Shown: piece after piece, positions 7,421 through 16,288 of the stretch
Position numbering within the stretch: position 1 is the stretch's first letter
Layout: every line of letters starts with the position of its first letter
Source of the DNA: Fastidiosipila sp963510375
GTDB lineage: Bacteria; Bacillota; Clostridia; Saccharofermentanales; Fastidiosipilaceae
Assembly: GCA_963510375.1 (NCBI GenBank)
Contig: CAUPES010000015.1
Location: 1-30,696 of the forward strand
Direction of reading: 5' to 3'
DNA length: 30,696 nt
Notes under the pieces: generated by a model
Databases searched by the model: none
What the model was told of the DNA's origin: nothing
The model's input: the letters and a program-made list of their open reading frames with translations, nothing else
Program-made: the position numbers and the translations under genes

Positions 7421-9343
7421 TTATAGGAAAGATGATTCCATAGTCTTGTTCTTGATTTCTTTTACAAGCTTCTCTTTAAACTCATCAAATTCCAAAGTCT
7501 CATTAGCAGTATGGTCACGAAGTCTTAATGAAACTGTTCCAGATTCTTGCTCCTGGTCACCAATAATCAACATGTATGGGACTTTGTCTGCTTGAGCTTC
7601 ACGAATCTTGTAACCAACCTTCTCGTTTCTATCATCAAGATGTACTCTGACGCCACAATCTTCAAGTTCTTCCTTAAGCTTATTACCATAGTCATTATGT
7701 CTATCTGTAATTGGCAAAATTCTAACTTGTTGTGGAGCTAGCCAAGTTGGGAACTTACCTGCAAAGTGCTCAGTAATACTTCCGATAAATCTCTCGAGAG
7801 ATCCAAGGATTGCTCTGTGGATCATAACTGGTCTATGCTTCTCTCCATCACTACCAACATATTCAACTTCGAATCGTTGTGGCAATTGGAAATCTAGCTG
7901 AACGGTACCACATTGCCAGGTACGATTCAGGGAGTCTCTTAGATGGAAGTCTAGTTTTGGACCGTAGAAAGCACCATCTCCAGGGTTAATTACATAATTT
8001 AATTCAAGTTCATCACAAGCTTCTTGTAATGCAGCCTCCGCACCATTCCACTCTTCCTCTGAACCAATAGAATTCTCAGGGCGTGTAGATAGCTCAATGT
8101 GATAAGTAAATCCAAACCTACTATAAACTTCATCAACCAAACCAACAATATTCTTAATCTCTGCTTTTATCTGCTCTAAAGTCAAGAAAATATGGGCATC
8201 ATCTTGCGTAAATTCTCTAACTCTCATCAAACCATGTAATTCACCTGATTGCTCGAATCTATGGTCTAAACCAAATTCTGAGATACGCAATGGTAAATCT
8301 CTATATGAATGTGGTTGTGACTTATAAACTAGAACACAGCCTGGGCAGTTCATCGGCTTGATTGCATACATATCATCGTCTGCTTCACTAATAAACATCT
8401 TGTCTTGATATTTATCCCAGTGACCGGATCTCTCCCACAAAGCTCTGTTCATAAATATTGGAGTTATAATCTCGTGATAATTATTCTTTGCCAGCAATCC
8501 ACGGATATAGTCAATTAATTGATTTCGCAAAATTGTACCATTTGGTAAGTAGAATGGCATACCTGGACTTTCTTCCAAGAACATGAATAGACCAAGTTCT
8601 TTTCCAAGTTTTCTATGATCACGTCGTTTAGCCTCTTCTAGCATCTCTAGGTATTCATCTAGCATTGATTTTTTAGGGAAAGAAATTCCATAAATACGAG
8701 TGAGCATCTTGTTGTTCTCATTACCACGCCAGTATGCACCAGCAACACTAGTCAATTTGAAAGCCTTGATAGGTTTAACTGACATAATATGTGGTCCATG
8801 ACAAAGGTCTACAAACTCACCTTGTCTATAGAAGCTGATGGTATCGCCTTCAGGAATATCATTAATTAGTTCTATCTTGTAAGGTTCTTCACGCTCTTCC
8901 ATTAACTTGAGCGCTTCTTCACGACTTAATTCAAAGTAATCAAGTTCGAAGCCTTCTTTGATGACATTCTTCATTTCTGCTTCGATCTTCTCAATCTCTG
9001 CGTCACCGAAACCGCCTTCTCTATCTAAGTCATAGTAGAAACCATTCTCAATTGGAGGTCCAATAGAAATTTTGGTTTCTGGATAAATTCTCTTAATAGC
9101 TTGAGCCATTACGTGGGCAGTTGTATGCCAAAAAGCTTCTTTACCTTGTTTAGAGTCAAACTTATGGATAGTAACTTCGCTATCTTCACTAATAACAGCA
9201 CGAATGTCTTTATCGACACCATTAACTGTTACTGCACAAGCTTCTCTACCCAAGCCTGGACTTATATCGTATGCCAAATCTATCGCACGTATCTCATCTT
9301 GTTCATACTCACGGATTGAACCGTCTGGCAATGTAATTTTCAT
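7421..9343 (-). CDS. thrS: threonyl-tRNA synthetase
   Basis: The 640-aa protein is a full-length class II threonyl-tRNA synthetase, charging tRNA-Thr. An N-terminal TGS domain (about 1-60) precedes the editing domain with HTTAHVMAQA; the catalytic core carries MNCPGC with the zinc-binding Cys and RHRPVMIHR-type motif 3 residues (HRPVMIHRAILGSLER). The C-terminal anticodon-binding domain starts near LAPQQVRILP. AGAGGAG lies 6 bases before the ATG. Unlike many Firmicutes thrS genes it has no room for a T-box leader (139 bases upstream, no GGTGG-type specifier box seen). Confidence 0.97.
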   Translation of the reverse strand: MKITLPDGSIREYEQDEIRAIDLAYDISPGLGREACAVTVNGVDKDIRAVISEDSEVTIHKFDSKQGKEAFWHTTAHVMAQAIKRIYPETKISIGPPIENGFYYDLDREGGFGDAEIEKIEAEMKNVIKEGFELDYFELSREEALKLMEEREEPYKIELINDIPEGDTISFYRQGEFVDLCHGPHIMSVKPIKAFKLTSVAGAYWRGNENNKMLTRIYGISFPKKSMLDEYLEMLEEAKRRDHRKLGKELGLFMFLEESPGMPFYLPNGTILRNQLIDYIRGLLAKNNYHEIITPIFMNRALWERSGHWDKYQDKMFISEADDDMYAIKPMNCPGCVLVYKSQPHSYRDLPLRISEFGLDHRFEQSGELHGLMRVREFTQDDAHIFLTLEQIKAEIKNIVGLVDEVYSRFGFTYHIELSTRPENSIGSEEEWNGAEAALQEACDELELNYVINPGDGAFYGPKLDFHLRDSLNRTWQCGTVQLDFQLPQRFEVEYVGSDGEKHRPVMIHRAILGSLERFIGSITEHFAGKFPTWLAPQQVRILPITDRHNDYGNKLKEELEDCGVRVHLDDRNEKVGYKIREAQADKVPYMLIIGDQEQESGTVSLRLRDHTANETLEFDEFKEKLVKEIKNKTMESSFL

Positions 9344-9434
9344 TTCATACTCCTCTTAACTTTTACTCTTGTCCTTAATTTTAGAACACTAATCTAACAA
9401 AGGCTAGTAAATTGTTTAATTATTATTTTTCATC

Positions 9435-9502
9435 TAAACAAAGTATTCTCACATAGAACATAGTATTCTCGATAAAACAAATTTAATAAAACAAAGTGTT
9501 CG
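9435..9502. repeat. short degenerate direct repeats between genes
   Basis: Three copies of a motif like AAACAAAGTATTCTC lie at 9435-9450, 9455-9470 and 9488-9502, the last running into the stop region of the UPF0371 gene. Confidence 0.5.
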
Positions 9503-10997
9503 CACCAAATACTGGATCACTGGTATGTTCTATTCCCAATTGATTGCAAATTTCCTCATCATTTTTATTTAATAAAACTGTTGAGTGAGCTTGACAGCGT
9601 CTTAAATTTCTCAATGAGTCTAATGCTTCTCTTGCCATTGGGTTAGTCGCCGCAGAAATACTCAAAGTCAGCAGAATCTCCAAGGCACTTAAGCTGTTCT
9701 CCCTTTGGCCTAGAATATCTTCTTTCAAATAATGTACTGGTTCCAAAACAACTGGTGACAATAAGTGTATTGGATCAGCTAAACCTGTCATGACTTTGAT
9801 CGCATTAATAATCGCCGCTGAAACAGAACTCATCTGCTTAGATCCTTTACCTGTAACAATCTGTCCGTTAGGTAATTCCAGAGCAGTTACTCTAGGAGTT
9901 TTGTCCTCAGGATAAAGGTCTGGTCGTTCTTCTTTAAGCTGTTTAGCGTATTCTCTAGCTGGTTTGACTACTATGCGATCTTCTTCAGTCAGCTGCATTT
10001 CGTCCATCAGTAGCTTAGTCCTTTGATAAGGTTCCTCGCCTGTAGTACCTCTACGATATGCACTTGCAGTATGTAAGTATCTACGAATAATCTCTTGATT
10101 AGCTGCATCCTTAACGACTTCGTCATCAATTATACAATTTCCTACCTGATTGACTCCCATGTCTGTTGGAGACTTGTATGGAGATTCTCCATCAAAGATC
10201 TTATTCAAAATCCTTCTGACCAACGGAAATGCCTCAACATCACGATTATAATTAATTGCGTACTCTCCATAAGCTTCCAGGTGATATGGATCAATCATGT
10301 TAACATCTAATAAATCTGCGGTAGCTGCTTCATAAGCTACGTTCACAGGATGCTTCAAAGGCAAATTCCATACAGGGAAAGTCTCGAATTTAGCGTAGCC
10401 AGCTTTTTTGCCTCGAGCAATCTCATGATAAAGTTGGCTCAAACAAATACCCAATTTACCTGAGTTAGGACCCGGTGCAGTTACGACTACAAGTTTCTTA
10501 TCTGTCTGAATGTATTCATTTTGACCATAACCTGATTCACTAACGATAATATCAACATCTAGAGGATAGCCTTGGGTGGCTTCGTGCAAATATACTTTGA
10601 TATTACGACGTTCCAAACGACTTTTGAAAAGCTGAACTGCCTTATTCTCTGAATATCTAGTGACAACAACACTATTAACACTAAGCTGACGAGATCTAAA
10701 TTCATCAATCATTCTTAGAACTTCATCTTCATAACTTATGCCATAATCTTCACGAATTTTATTCTCAGCAATATCTCCTGCATAAATACATATAATAATT
10801 TCAGCTTGTTCTCTCAGTTCTTGAAGAATCTTAATTTTTGCATCTGGATCAAATCCTGGTAAGACACGCATCGCATGCAAATCACCAAATAATTTACCAC
10901 CAAATTCTAAATACAACTTCTCACTTTGCTCAACTCTTTCCAAAATATATCTACTTTGCAAGTCCACATATTTATCATTGTCAAAACCCTTTTGCAT
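9483..10997 (-). CDS. UPF0371/DUF1846 family protein
   Basis: The 504-aa protein matches the DUF1846 (UPF0371) family by length and by its N-terminal pattern (FGGKLFGDLHAMRVLPGFDP) and the conserved core VVTAPGPNSGKLG, a nucleotide-binding-like glycine loop. The family is found across Firmicutes; its biochemical role is not settled. AAGGAGGAAA directly precedes the ATG with proper spacing. It follows the terminator at 11021-11041 and precedes thrS by 139 bases. Confidence 0.88.
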   Translation of the reverse strand: MQKGFDNDKYVDLQSRYILERVEQSEKLYLEFGGKLFGDLHAMRVLPGFDPDAKIKILQELREQAEIIICIYAGDIAENKIREDYGISYEDEVLRMIDEFRSRQLSVNSVVVTRYSENKAVQLFKSRLERRNIKVYLHEATQGYPLDVDIIVSESGYGQNEYIQTDKKLVVVTAPGPNSGKLGICLSQLYHEIARGKKAGYAKFETFPVWNLPLKHPVNVAYEAATADLLDVNMIDPYHLEAYGEYAINYNRDVEAFPLVRRILNKIFDGESPYKSPTDMGVNQVGNCIIDDEVVKDAANQEIIRRYLHTASAYRRGTTGEEPYQRTKLLMDEMQLTEEDRIVVKPAREYAKQLKEERPDLYPEDKTPRVTALELPNGQIVTGKGSKQMSSVSAAIINAIKVMTGLADPIHLLSPVVLEPVHYLKEDILGQRENSLSALEILLTLSISAATNPMAREALDSLRNLRRCQAHSTVLLNKNDEEICNQLGIEHTSDPVFGANTLFY

Positions 10998-11012
10998 CTA
11001 TTTCCTCCTTAC

Positions 11013-11041
11013 AAAAAATATATCCCCTAATTTCGGGGATA
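11013..11041 (-). terminator. terminator behind the CdaA-YbbR gene
   Basis: TATCCCC (11021-11027) pairs with GGGGATA (11035-11041) around an eight-base loop. On the minus strand the hairpin is followed by TATTTTTTG. It lies 20 bases after the stop codon at 11061. Confidence 0.75.
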
Positions 11042-11060
11042 CTTAATTATTTGAAACTTT

Positions 11061-12587
11061 TTATTTATTATCATCCTCGTTTTGCTTACTTGTTGTTTGT
11101 TCTGAGCTGTCTGATTTGCTACCCGCAGTGCTGGTACTAGAGGTAGTGCCACCTGTCTTATCATCTTCACCAATCTCAGCTTTGCCAACCTGATTAATAA
11201 TTACTGAAACATGTGTAGGCTCTCTGAAAGCTGTATATGCATAGTTGCTTATGCCTTCAATTTCAACTTTTGTTTCTAAATTATATGTACCTGATTGTTC
11301 TATACTGCTGAAGTTCACGCTTGCATCTATCTGTTTTGGCTGCAATGCATTTAGCATCTCTTGTCTACCCTTGATTGAAACACGTACACTAGTTTCCCCA
11401 ATATAGAAGTCAAGCTGTCTTTCATATAAATTCTCTATGCCTACCGTTTGTATAGGAACCGTGAAAGTTTTTTGGACAACTGGGTTTGTTGTAATTCTGA
11501 CGTATAACCATAGAGCTAGAGCAGCAACTAATGAAATTGAGAAAATACCTAACTTACGTCTGTGTGGTTTATCTGTAACTTCTAATCCACTGATATGTTT
11601 AGAACCATGTTCTTCTATCATTTTGAGCTCTTCAATATCATCGAAGGTACTATCTCCCCCCTCAATATCTAACTGAGCTTTTGCAGATTTTTCGGTCTTA
11701 TCAATTCTTAGAATTTTACGCAACTGGTTTGGCAAATTACTTGAATCTTGATTATTAGGATTGAGTAATCTATTAAGAATTGCACGCAAAGAATCAGCGT
11801 CATCCAATGTATACAGACGTCCATGTATACTAATTGAAATGGTTCCTCTTTCTTCTGAAACTACGACTGAGATTGCATCACCAATTTCACTAGCACCGAG
11901 TGCCGCTCTATGACGTGTACCCAACTCTCTCTTAAGGTGATAACTCTCGCTGAGAGGAACGTGAACTCTAGTTGCATATATCCTGCCCCCTCTAATAATC
12001 ACAGCACCATCATGCATTGGAGAATTGACGTAAAAAATTTGTCTCAACATTGTACTAGTTAAATCTGCATCAATAACTACTGCACCTGATTCAATTAAGT
12101 CGCCTAGTTTAGTTTCACGCTCTATTATTATTAAAGCACCTGTTTTTGTCTTAGCCATCTCTGCACATGCTACGACAATAGATTCAACTATCTGACGAAC
12201 ATCACTCTCCGAACTGACTCTATCTCCACTCGCTGAGAAAATATTACTAGACTTACGCCCAACTGTTTCTAAGGCTCGTCGCATCTCTGGTTGGAAAATT
12301 ATAATCAAGGCTATCGCAAAAACCGAGGCAAAATTAATCAAAACATAATTAATTGTTTTAAGTCCTAAAAATCCACCAATTATAACAAAAACAACTACAG
12401 CCACTATACCTTTCAAGAGCTGCCAGGCCTGAGTTTCACTAATTAACTTCAAAACAAAATATATTAGGAAAGTTGTTACGGCAATATCAAAAATAGCGAC
12501 AATAATGTCCAAAGGTCCATTAAAGTAAAACAACCCATTTTGTAACTCATTTAATAATGCATTCCAAAAACTATTTAATGTACTCAT
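11061..12587 (-). CDS. cdaA: membrane diadenylate cyclase CdaA fused to a YbbR (CdaR-like) domain
   Basis: The 508-aa protein combines two products that are normally separate. Residues 1-100 hold three membrane segments of CdaA; residues about 115-275 are the DAC (DisA_N) domain that condenses two ATP into c-di-AMP, with catalytic DGA (193-195) and RHR (225-227) intact. After a charged linker (about 280-343), another membrane segment (about 346-364) leads to one extracytoplasmic YbbR domain (about 370-465), the unit found in CdaR, the CdaA regulator. The tail (470-508) is Ser/Thr/Asp-rich and low complexity. CdaR usually has several YbbR repeats and is encoded downstream of cdaA; here one repeat is in cis and no separate cdaR or glmM follows. 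GGAG lies 4 bases before the ATG; a terminator follows at once. Confidence 0.93.
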   Translation of the reverse strand: MSTLNSFWNALLNELQNGLFYFNGPLDIIVAIFDIAVTTFLIYFVLKLISETQAWQLLKGIVAVVVFVIIGGFLGLKTINYVLINFASVFAIALIIIFQPEMRRALETVGRKSSNIFSASGDRVSSESDVRQIVESIVVACAEMAKTKTGALIIIERETKLGDLIESGAVVIDADLTSTMLRQIFYVNSPMHDGAVIIRGGRIYATRVHVPLSESYHLKRELGTRHRAALGASEIGDAISVVVSEERGTISISIHGRLYTLDDADSLRAILNRLLNPNNQDSSNLPNQLRKILRIDKTEKSAKAQLDIEGGDSTFDDIEELKMIEEHGSKHISGLEVTDKPHRRKLGIFSISLVAALALWLYVRITTNPVVQKTFTVPIQTVGIENLYERQLDFYIGETSVRVSIKGRQEMLNALQPKQIDASVNFSSIEQSGTYNLETKVEIEGISNYAYTAFREPTHVSVIINQVGKAEIGEDDKTGGTTSSTSTAGSKSDSSEQTTSKQNEDDNK

Positions 12588-12645
12588 TGCTCTCCATTTT
12601 TGTCTTTTATTTTTAGATTTTTATTTCTAATTTCATTTTTTTATT

Positions 12646-12677
12646 CAAGTGACTACTCAGACAAGTGACTAATCAGA
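12646..12677. repeat. 16-bp tandem duplication upstream of the CdaA-YbbR gene
   Basis: CAAGTGACTACTCAGA (12646-12661) is followed directly by CAAGTGACTAATCAGA (12662-12677), differing at one base. It lies between the Crp/Fnr stop and the CdaA-YbbR start and could be a duplicated operator or a slippage product. Confidence 0.7.
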
Positions 12678-12712
12678 TAAATCACATATCAACACTAATA
12701 CTCATATTCTTA

Positions 12713-13451
12713 TTAATATTCTTCAGACTCATCTTCACCCATCATGACAAGTGCTTGTAAGTCTAATAGCCACACGATTTTACCATTAACTCGGATTAAG
12801 TCCTCTTTCTCCATTCTTACTAATTCTCGTGAGAATGAAGGTCTTGGCATAGCAAGCAACTTAGCTGTAACTTCTTTGGATACTGGTAATTCAACATAAG
12901 GTGTCGCTTCTGTCGATCTATGTTGGATATCCCCATACAAGTAATCTGTTGACTCTTCTGTTTTCACATGCAAATGCAAGAGATAGTTGGTAATTTTCAA
13001 ACGCAAGTTTCTTTGTGAAAGAATGTCAATTCTTGTATACTGCTCGTTCAAGCTATCTGATATTGCTTTAACAAAATTTCTCTCAATTTGTTCATCTGCT
13101 TGGATAAATCTTTTAACAACATCTTTAGGAATATAAATAACTTCCACATTTGTAACAGCTTCTACTGAATAAATATAGCGATTTCTACTTCCGTAAAAGA
13201 ATTCATGTCCCATGATATCGCCCGATTCTAGTAGGTTTAGGGTAACATATTCACCATCTATTGAATACTTCTGTATAGCTAGCGTTCCGTCAGAGACAAC
13301 ATAAAGACCATCCACACGATCGCCCTCATTGACTAAGATTTCGCCTTTCCACAAAGTTCTTTTGTTCATGCGTGAACTATAATCAACTAGCTGATCTTTG
13401 TTCAAGTTTGAAAAAAGAATTGTCTTCGAAAGAGCTCGACTAATCTTATCC
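12713..13451 (-). CDS. Crp/Fnr family transcription regulator
   Basis: The product of about 246 aa has an N-terminal cyclic-nucleotide-binding-like beta barrel (about 12-125; GEILVNEGDRVDGLYVVSDG and GDIMGHEF) and a C-terminal winged helix-turn-helix (about 185-235; VSKEVTAKLLAMPRPSFSREL). Such proteins are dimeric DNA-binding activators or repressors. No Cys cluster for an FeS sensor is seen, so it is not a classical Fnr; the ligand is unknown. The start is a GTG (13451-13453, so the CDS reaches 13453), chosen because AGGAGG lies 7 bases upstream. It precedes the CdaA-YbbR gene on the same strand by about 125 bases. Confidence 0.88.
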
Positions 13452-13500
13452 ACAAAAATTCCTCCTAGAACTTTCTAACTACCAAATTACTTCGTTTATT

Positions 13501-13519
13501 TTATCACAGAACGTGTCAA
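13501..13519 (-). promoter_or_regulatory. possible Crp/Fnr-type dyad at the regulator's own promoter
   Basis: The minus strand reads TTGACACGTTCTGTGATAA, an imperfect dyad (TTxxCAC ... GTGxxAA) about 50 bases before the GTG start. It includes a perfect TTGACA. It could be an autoregulatory box or a -35 element; no well-spaced -10 was found for that TTGACA. Confidence 0.25.
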
Positions 13520-13560
13520 GTTTTTTAAATTTCTTGTCTGCTGTGCATCAGCAAAAGTCA

Positions 13561-14910
13561 CTAGAATTTAGCAAATTCTTCCAAAGCTTCCACTGCTCTA
13601 TTGAAGATTAGTAGCTCTACTTTTTCATCTTGGTAGAAGGTATTAGTAATAAACATTTCTCCATCGACAAAGTTAAAAACCAGCGCTCGCCTAAAGTTAG
13701 GTAGTATACTTGGAATATAGTAAGCTTCTTTCAATTCACCAAAAGAGTTCTTCTTAGATTGTGGTAACTCCCCAATATTATTAATTTGCATACCTTCTCC
13801 AGAACGCTTAAGGCTAAAAGTTTTTTGCATTATGTCTGATGCCGCATTCTTCCAATCGGCAAAAGCAGAGTAGTAAGCAGAATCTAACAAGTTGCCATCT
13901 AAATTAGCCACAATAATATTTGAACGTTGAATGCGTTGTTCATCACTTAATGCTGGATCTAGTTCCTTCTTGATAGCCTTAGCCGTCTCAATTAAATCAG
14001 TAGCAGAACCTAAAATAGAAATCTGTGGCAAAGTAACACTGCCTCCATATACTCCAACACCCTCATAATCTGCAGATCTTGTAGATAAGGTATGCGCCAT
14101 AGTTTCTCGCTCTTGACTAGATATAACGAAACTAGCTGGGATAATTGTACTAAGACTTAGGTCGCTAGCTTGGAGCTTTGCCAAAAGTTTGGAGCTAGTT
14201 TCTTTGTCTACTCGCTTCACTAAACTTTTTAACTTGTACACATTATGGAAATTACTATTCATATTTTCAAAGTCAGCCTTGTCGAAACTTTTAGTAGATT
14301 TTTTCCACTTTTTATTTAGAGTATTCACGTGTCTTTTTTGGAAAAAGCTCATCTGCTTGAAGCCTGCTGCAAAATCAAAATTTTCTGGATGATAAGGTAC
14401 TAGCTTCTCAACAGATATTGATTCACCCTTAGGCGCTGCAATTAAATCCTCATAAATCTCTATGCAGTCTCTCACTAAGAATTGGATTGACTGTGCATCT
14501 CCTGCTAAATAGTGAGAAGAGATTGCCCAGACAGTTTCGTTACCATCACTGAAAATTCCGTGGTGCATCCATTCGCCTTCATCTATATTGTAGACTTTGG
14601 GATTCTCTGCAAGTGCCCAATCTATCGCTATGTCTAGCATAGTTTCCACATCATCTTCTTCTGGGTCTACGCTCTCATATGTTTCTGTATTAATTTTCAC
14701 AACAGCTTGGCTGTCTTCACGTTCTTTGTAGAATGCTGCCTCGTCATCTTCTCTGTACAACTCGGTACATAGTAATTCATGCTTGGACATTCCCAATTTG
14801 ATCGCCTCTTCAAAGCGTGCTAGGTCAGGTGCTCCAGAATATCTAAAAATACTCACCATCTTATTTGCTGGTCTATGTACGTAATGTCTATTTGAATCAA
14901 TTTTAATCAT
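13561..14910 (-). CDS. condensation/acyltransferase-fold protein lacking the usual catalytic His
   Basis: This 449-aa protein resembles the condensation-domain / alcohol-acetyltransferase superfamily. Residues 133-141 read HYLAGDAQS, which aligns with the HHxxxDGxS active-site motif, and INNIGEL near the C-terminus resembles the conserved NxG motif. In the usual motif the second His is the catalytic base; here it is Tyr134, and the Gly after Asp is Ala139. It may therefore be a non-canonical acyltransferase or a binding protein. Start MIKIDSNRHY is preceded by GAGG at 8 bases; an ATG 19 codons upstream has no ribosome site. No peptide synthetase modules or carrier protein are near. Family placement rests on these motifs only. 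Confidence 0.6.
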   Translation of the reverse strand: MIKIDSNRHYVHRPANKMVSIFRYSGAPDLARFEEAIKLGMSKHELLCTELYREDDEAAFYKEREDSQAVVKINTETYESVDPEEDDVETMLDIAIDWALAENPKVYNIDEGEWMHHGIFSDGNETVWAISSHYLAGDAQSIQFLVRDCIEIYEDLIAAPKGESISVEKLVPYHPENFDFAAGFKQMSFFQKRHVNTLNKKWKKSTKSFDKADFENMNSNFHNVYKLKSLVKRVDKETSSKLLAKLQASDLSLSTIIPASFVISSQERETMAHTLSTRSADYEGVGVYGGSVTLPQISILGSATDLIETAKAIKKELDPALSDEQRIQRSNIIVANLDGNLLDSAYYSAFADWKNAASDIMQKTFSLKRSGEGMQINNIGELPQSKKNSFGELKEAYYIPSILPNFRRALVFNFVDGEMFITNTFYQDEKVELLIFNRAVEALEEFAKF

Positions 14911-15003
14911 TTTTAATACCTCATTTTTTATAAAAGTTGCTTTAAATTGTGCGCTTTGGAACTTCATGCATCTTCTTAAAGAGCGTTTATCTTACTTTTT
15001 TCG

Positions 15004-16014
15004 TTAGAGCAACTTCACCCCTTTAGATTCACAATAATCTAAGGTCTCTTGGTCCCAAATTGAACTCTGAACCTCGCCAATGTGTGCTTTTCCTAACAAA
15101 AGCATAGATAATCTAGATTGACCAATACCTCCGCCAATAGTCAACGGTAACTCATTCTCTAAAATCGCTTTGTGATACGGTCTATCTACTTTATCTAGCT
15201 CATCACGCAGAGTTAGTTGCTTCAATAAACTATCACTATCCACACGGATACCCATAGATGAAATCTCTATAACCCTATCAAATTTCTCATCATAGAAAAG
15301 CAAATCCCCGTTAAGATCCCAGTCGTCATAGTCGCTAGCTCTTGAGTCATGCGGCTTGCCAGATCTTAACTCCTTACCTATACCAATCAAGAAAACTACT
15401 CCATGTTCTTTGGTAATTAAATATTCTCTCGTCTTAGCATCTTCTTCCGGATAAAGATTCTCTAGCTCCTGGGCATCAATGAAATAAACAGTCTGACCTT
15501 TGTAATCAGGGAGTTCTGGGAACTTGGCGCGCAAAACTTCAGAAGTTGCAACAATAGCAAGATGAATTTTCTCAACAATCTCTTTGAGAAACTCAAGATT
15601 TCTTTCATCAGCTGATATTACTCTCTCCCAGTCCCACTGGTCAACATAAACAGAATGCAAATTATCTAATTCTTCATCTTTACGAATAGCATTCATATCA
15701 GTAACTAAGCCTTCTCCAGGCTCAGATCCGTATTGGTGCAAAGCGAAACGTTTCCACTTAGCCAGTGATTGTACAATCTCGGCAGTTGTGTCAGGAATTG
15801 CTGGAATTTTAAACTCTACCGCCTTGCTAGATCCACCAAGATCATCATTAAGAGCTATTTCACTACGCAAAAACAATGGCGCTGAAACTCTCTTAAGGTT
15901 CAACATCTGACGTAAATTTCTCGAAAAAATGTCCTTTAACATTTCTATGCATGCTTGAGTTTCTGGAATTGTCAATATTGATTGGTAGTCATCTGGTATG
16001 AATATCTTTGTCAT
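15004..16014 (-). CDS. asnA: aspartate--ammonia ligase (asparagine synthetase A)
   Basis: The 336-aa protein matches AsnA in length and pattern: the N-terminal YQSILTIPETQ, RVSAPLFLRS, the basic FALHQYGSEPGEGL region, DQWDWE, and the C-terminal class II synthetase motif GGGIGQSRLSMLLLGK. It makes asparagine from aspartate, ammonia and ATP in the cytoplasm. The upstream gap contains TATAAT on the minus strand. It is divergent from the ABC-F gene and 93 bases upstream of the condensation-fold gene. Confidence 0.96.
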   Translation of the reverse strand: MTKIFIPDDYQSILTIPETQACIEMLKDIFSRNLRQMLNLKRVSAPLFLRSEIALNDDLGGSSKAVEFKIPAIPDTTAEIVQSLAKWKRFALHQYGSEPGEGLVTDMNAIRKDEELDNLHSVYVDQWDWERVISADERNLEFLKEIVEKIHLAIVATSEVLRAKFPELPDYKGQTVYFIDAQELENLYPEEDAKTREYLITKEHGVVFLIGIGKELRSGKPHDSRASDYDDWDLNGDLLFYDEKFDRVIEISSMGIRVDSDSLLKQLTLRDELDKVDRPYHKAILENELPLTIGGGIGQSRLSMLLLGKAHIGEVQSSIWDQETLDYCESKGVKLL

Positions 16015-16056
16015 CTGTGTTTGTTCTTTCTATTTTATATTTTAAATACTTTAAGT

Positions 16057-16062
16057 ATTATA
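16057..16062 (-). promoter_or_regulatory. probable -10 box for asnA
   Basis: TATAAT on the minus strand lies 43 bases before the asnA ATG. No convincing -35 was seen at 16-18 bases. It overlaps the palindrome AATACTTTAAGTATT. Confidence 0.4.
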
Positions 16063-16200
16063 AAGGATTTTGCTCAGGCTTTGTTTAGGAAATAGCTGTG
16101 GATTTATAATTTTTTGTAATTCGCTGCTTAAATTTCTCTACTGATGATAAAAGTTTCTAAAACACGGGTGATAAACCCCATTTTTTCGATATTTTCCCAA

Positions 16201-16229
16201 ATGACAAAGTTGAGCTTCGTCTATATAAT
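16201..16229 (+). promoter_or_regulatory. promoter of the ABC-F gene
   Basis: ATGACA (16201-16206), 5 of 6 to TTGACA, is followed after exactly 17 bases by TATAAT (16224-16229). Transcription would start near 16236, about 53 bases before the chosen start codon. Confidence 0.75.
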
Positions 16230-16288
16230 TAAGCTAATCTTTAATAAAAACGCACAAAATAAAAATGCATAAATTTTTAGGAGAAAAT

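Noticed and set aside
9344..9482. T-box riboswitch upstream of thrS
   Set aside because: Only 139 bases are available and no T-box core or specifier features were seen; the space is filled with short direct repeats.
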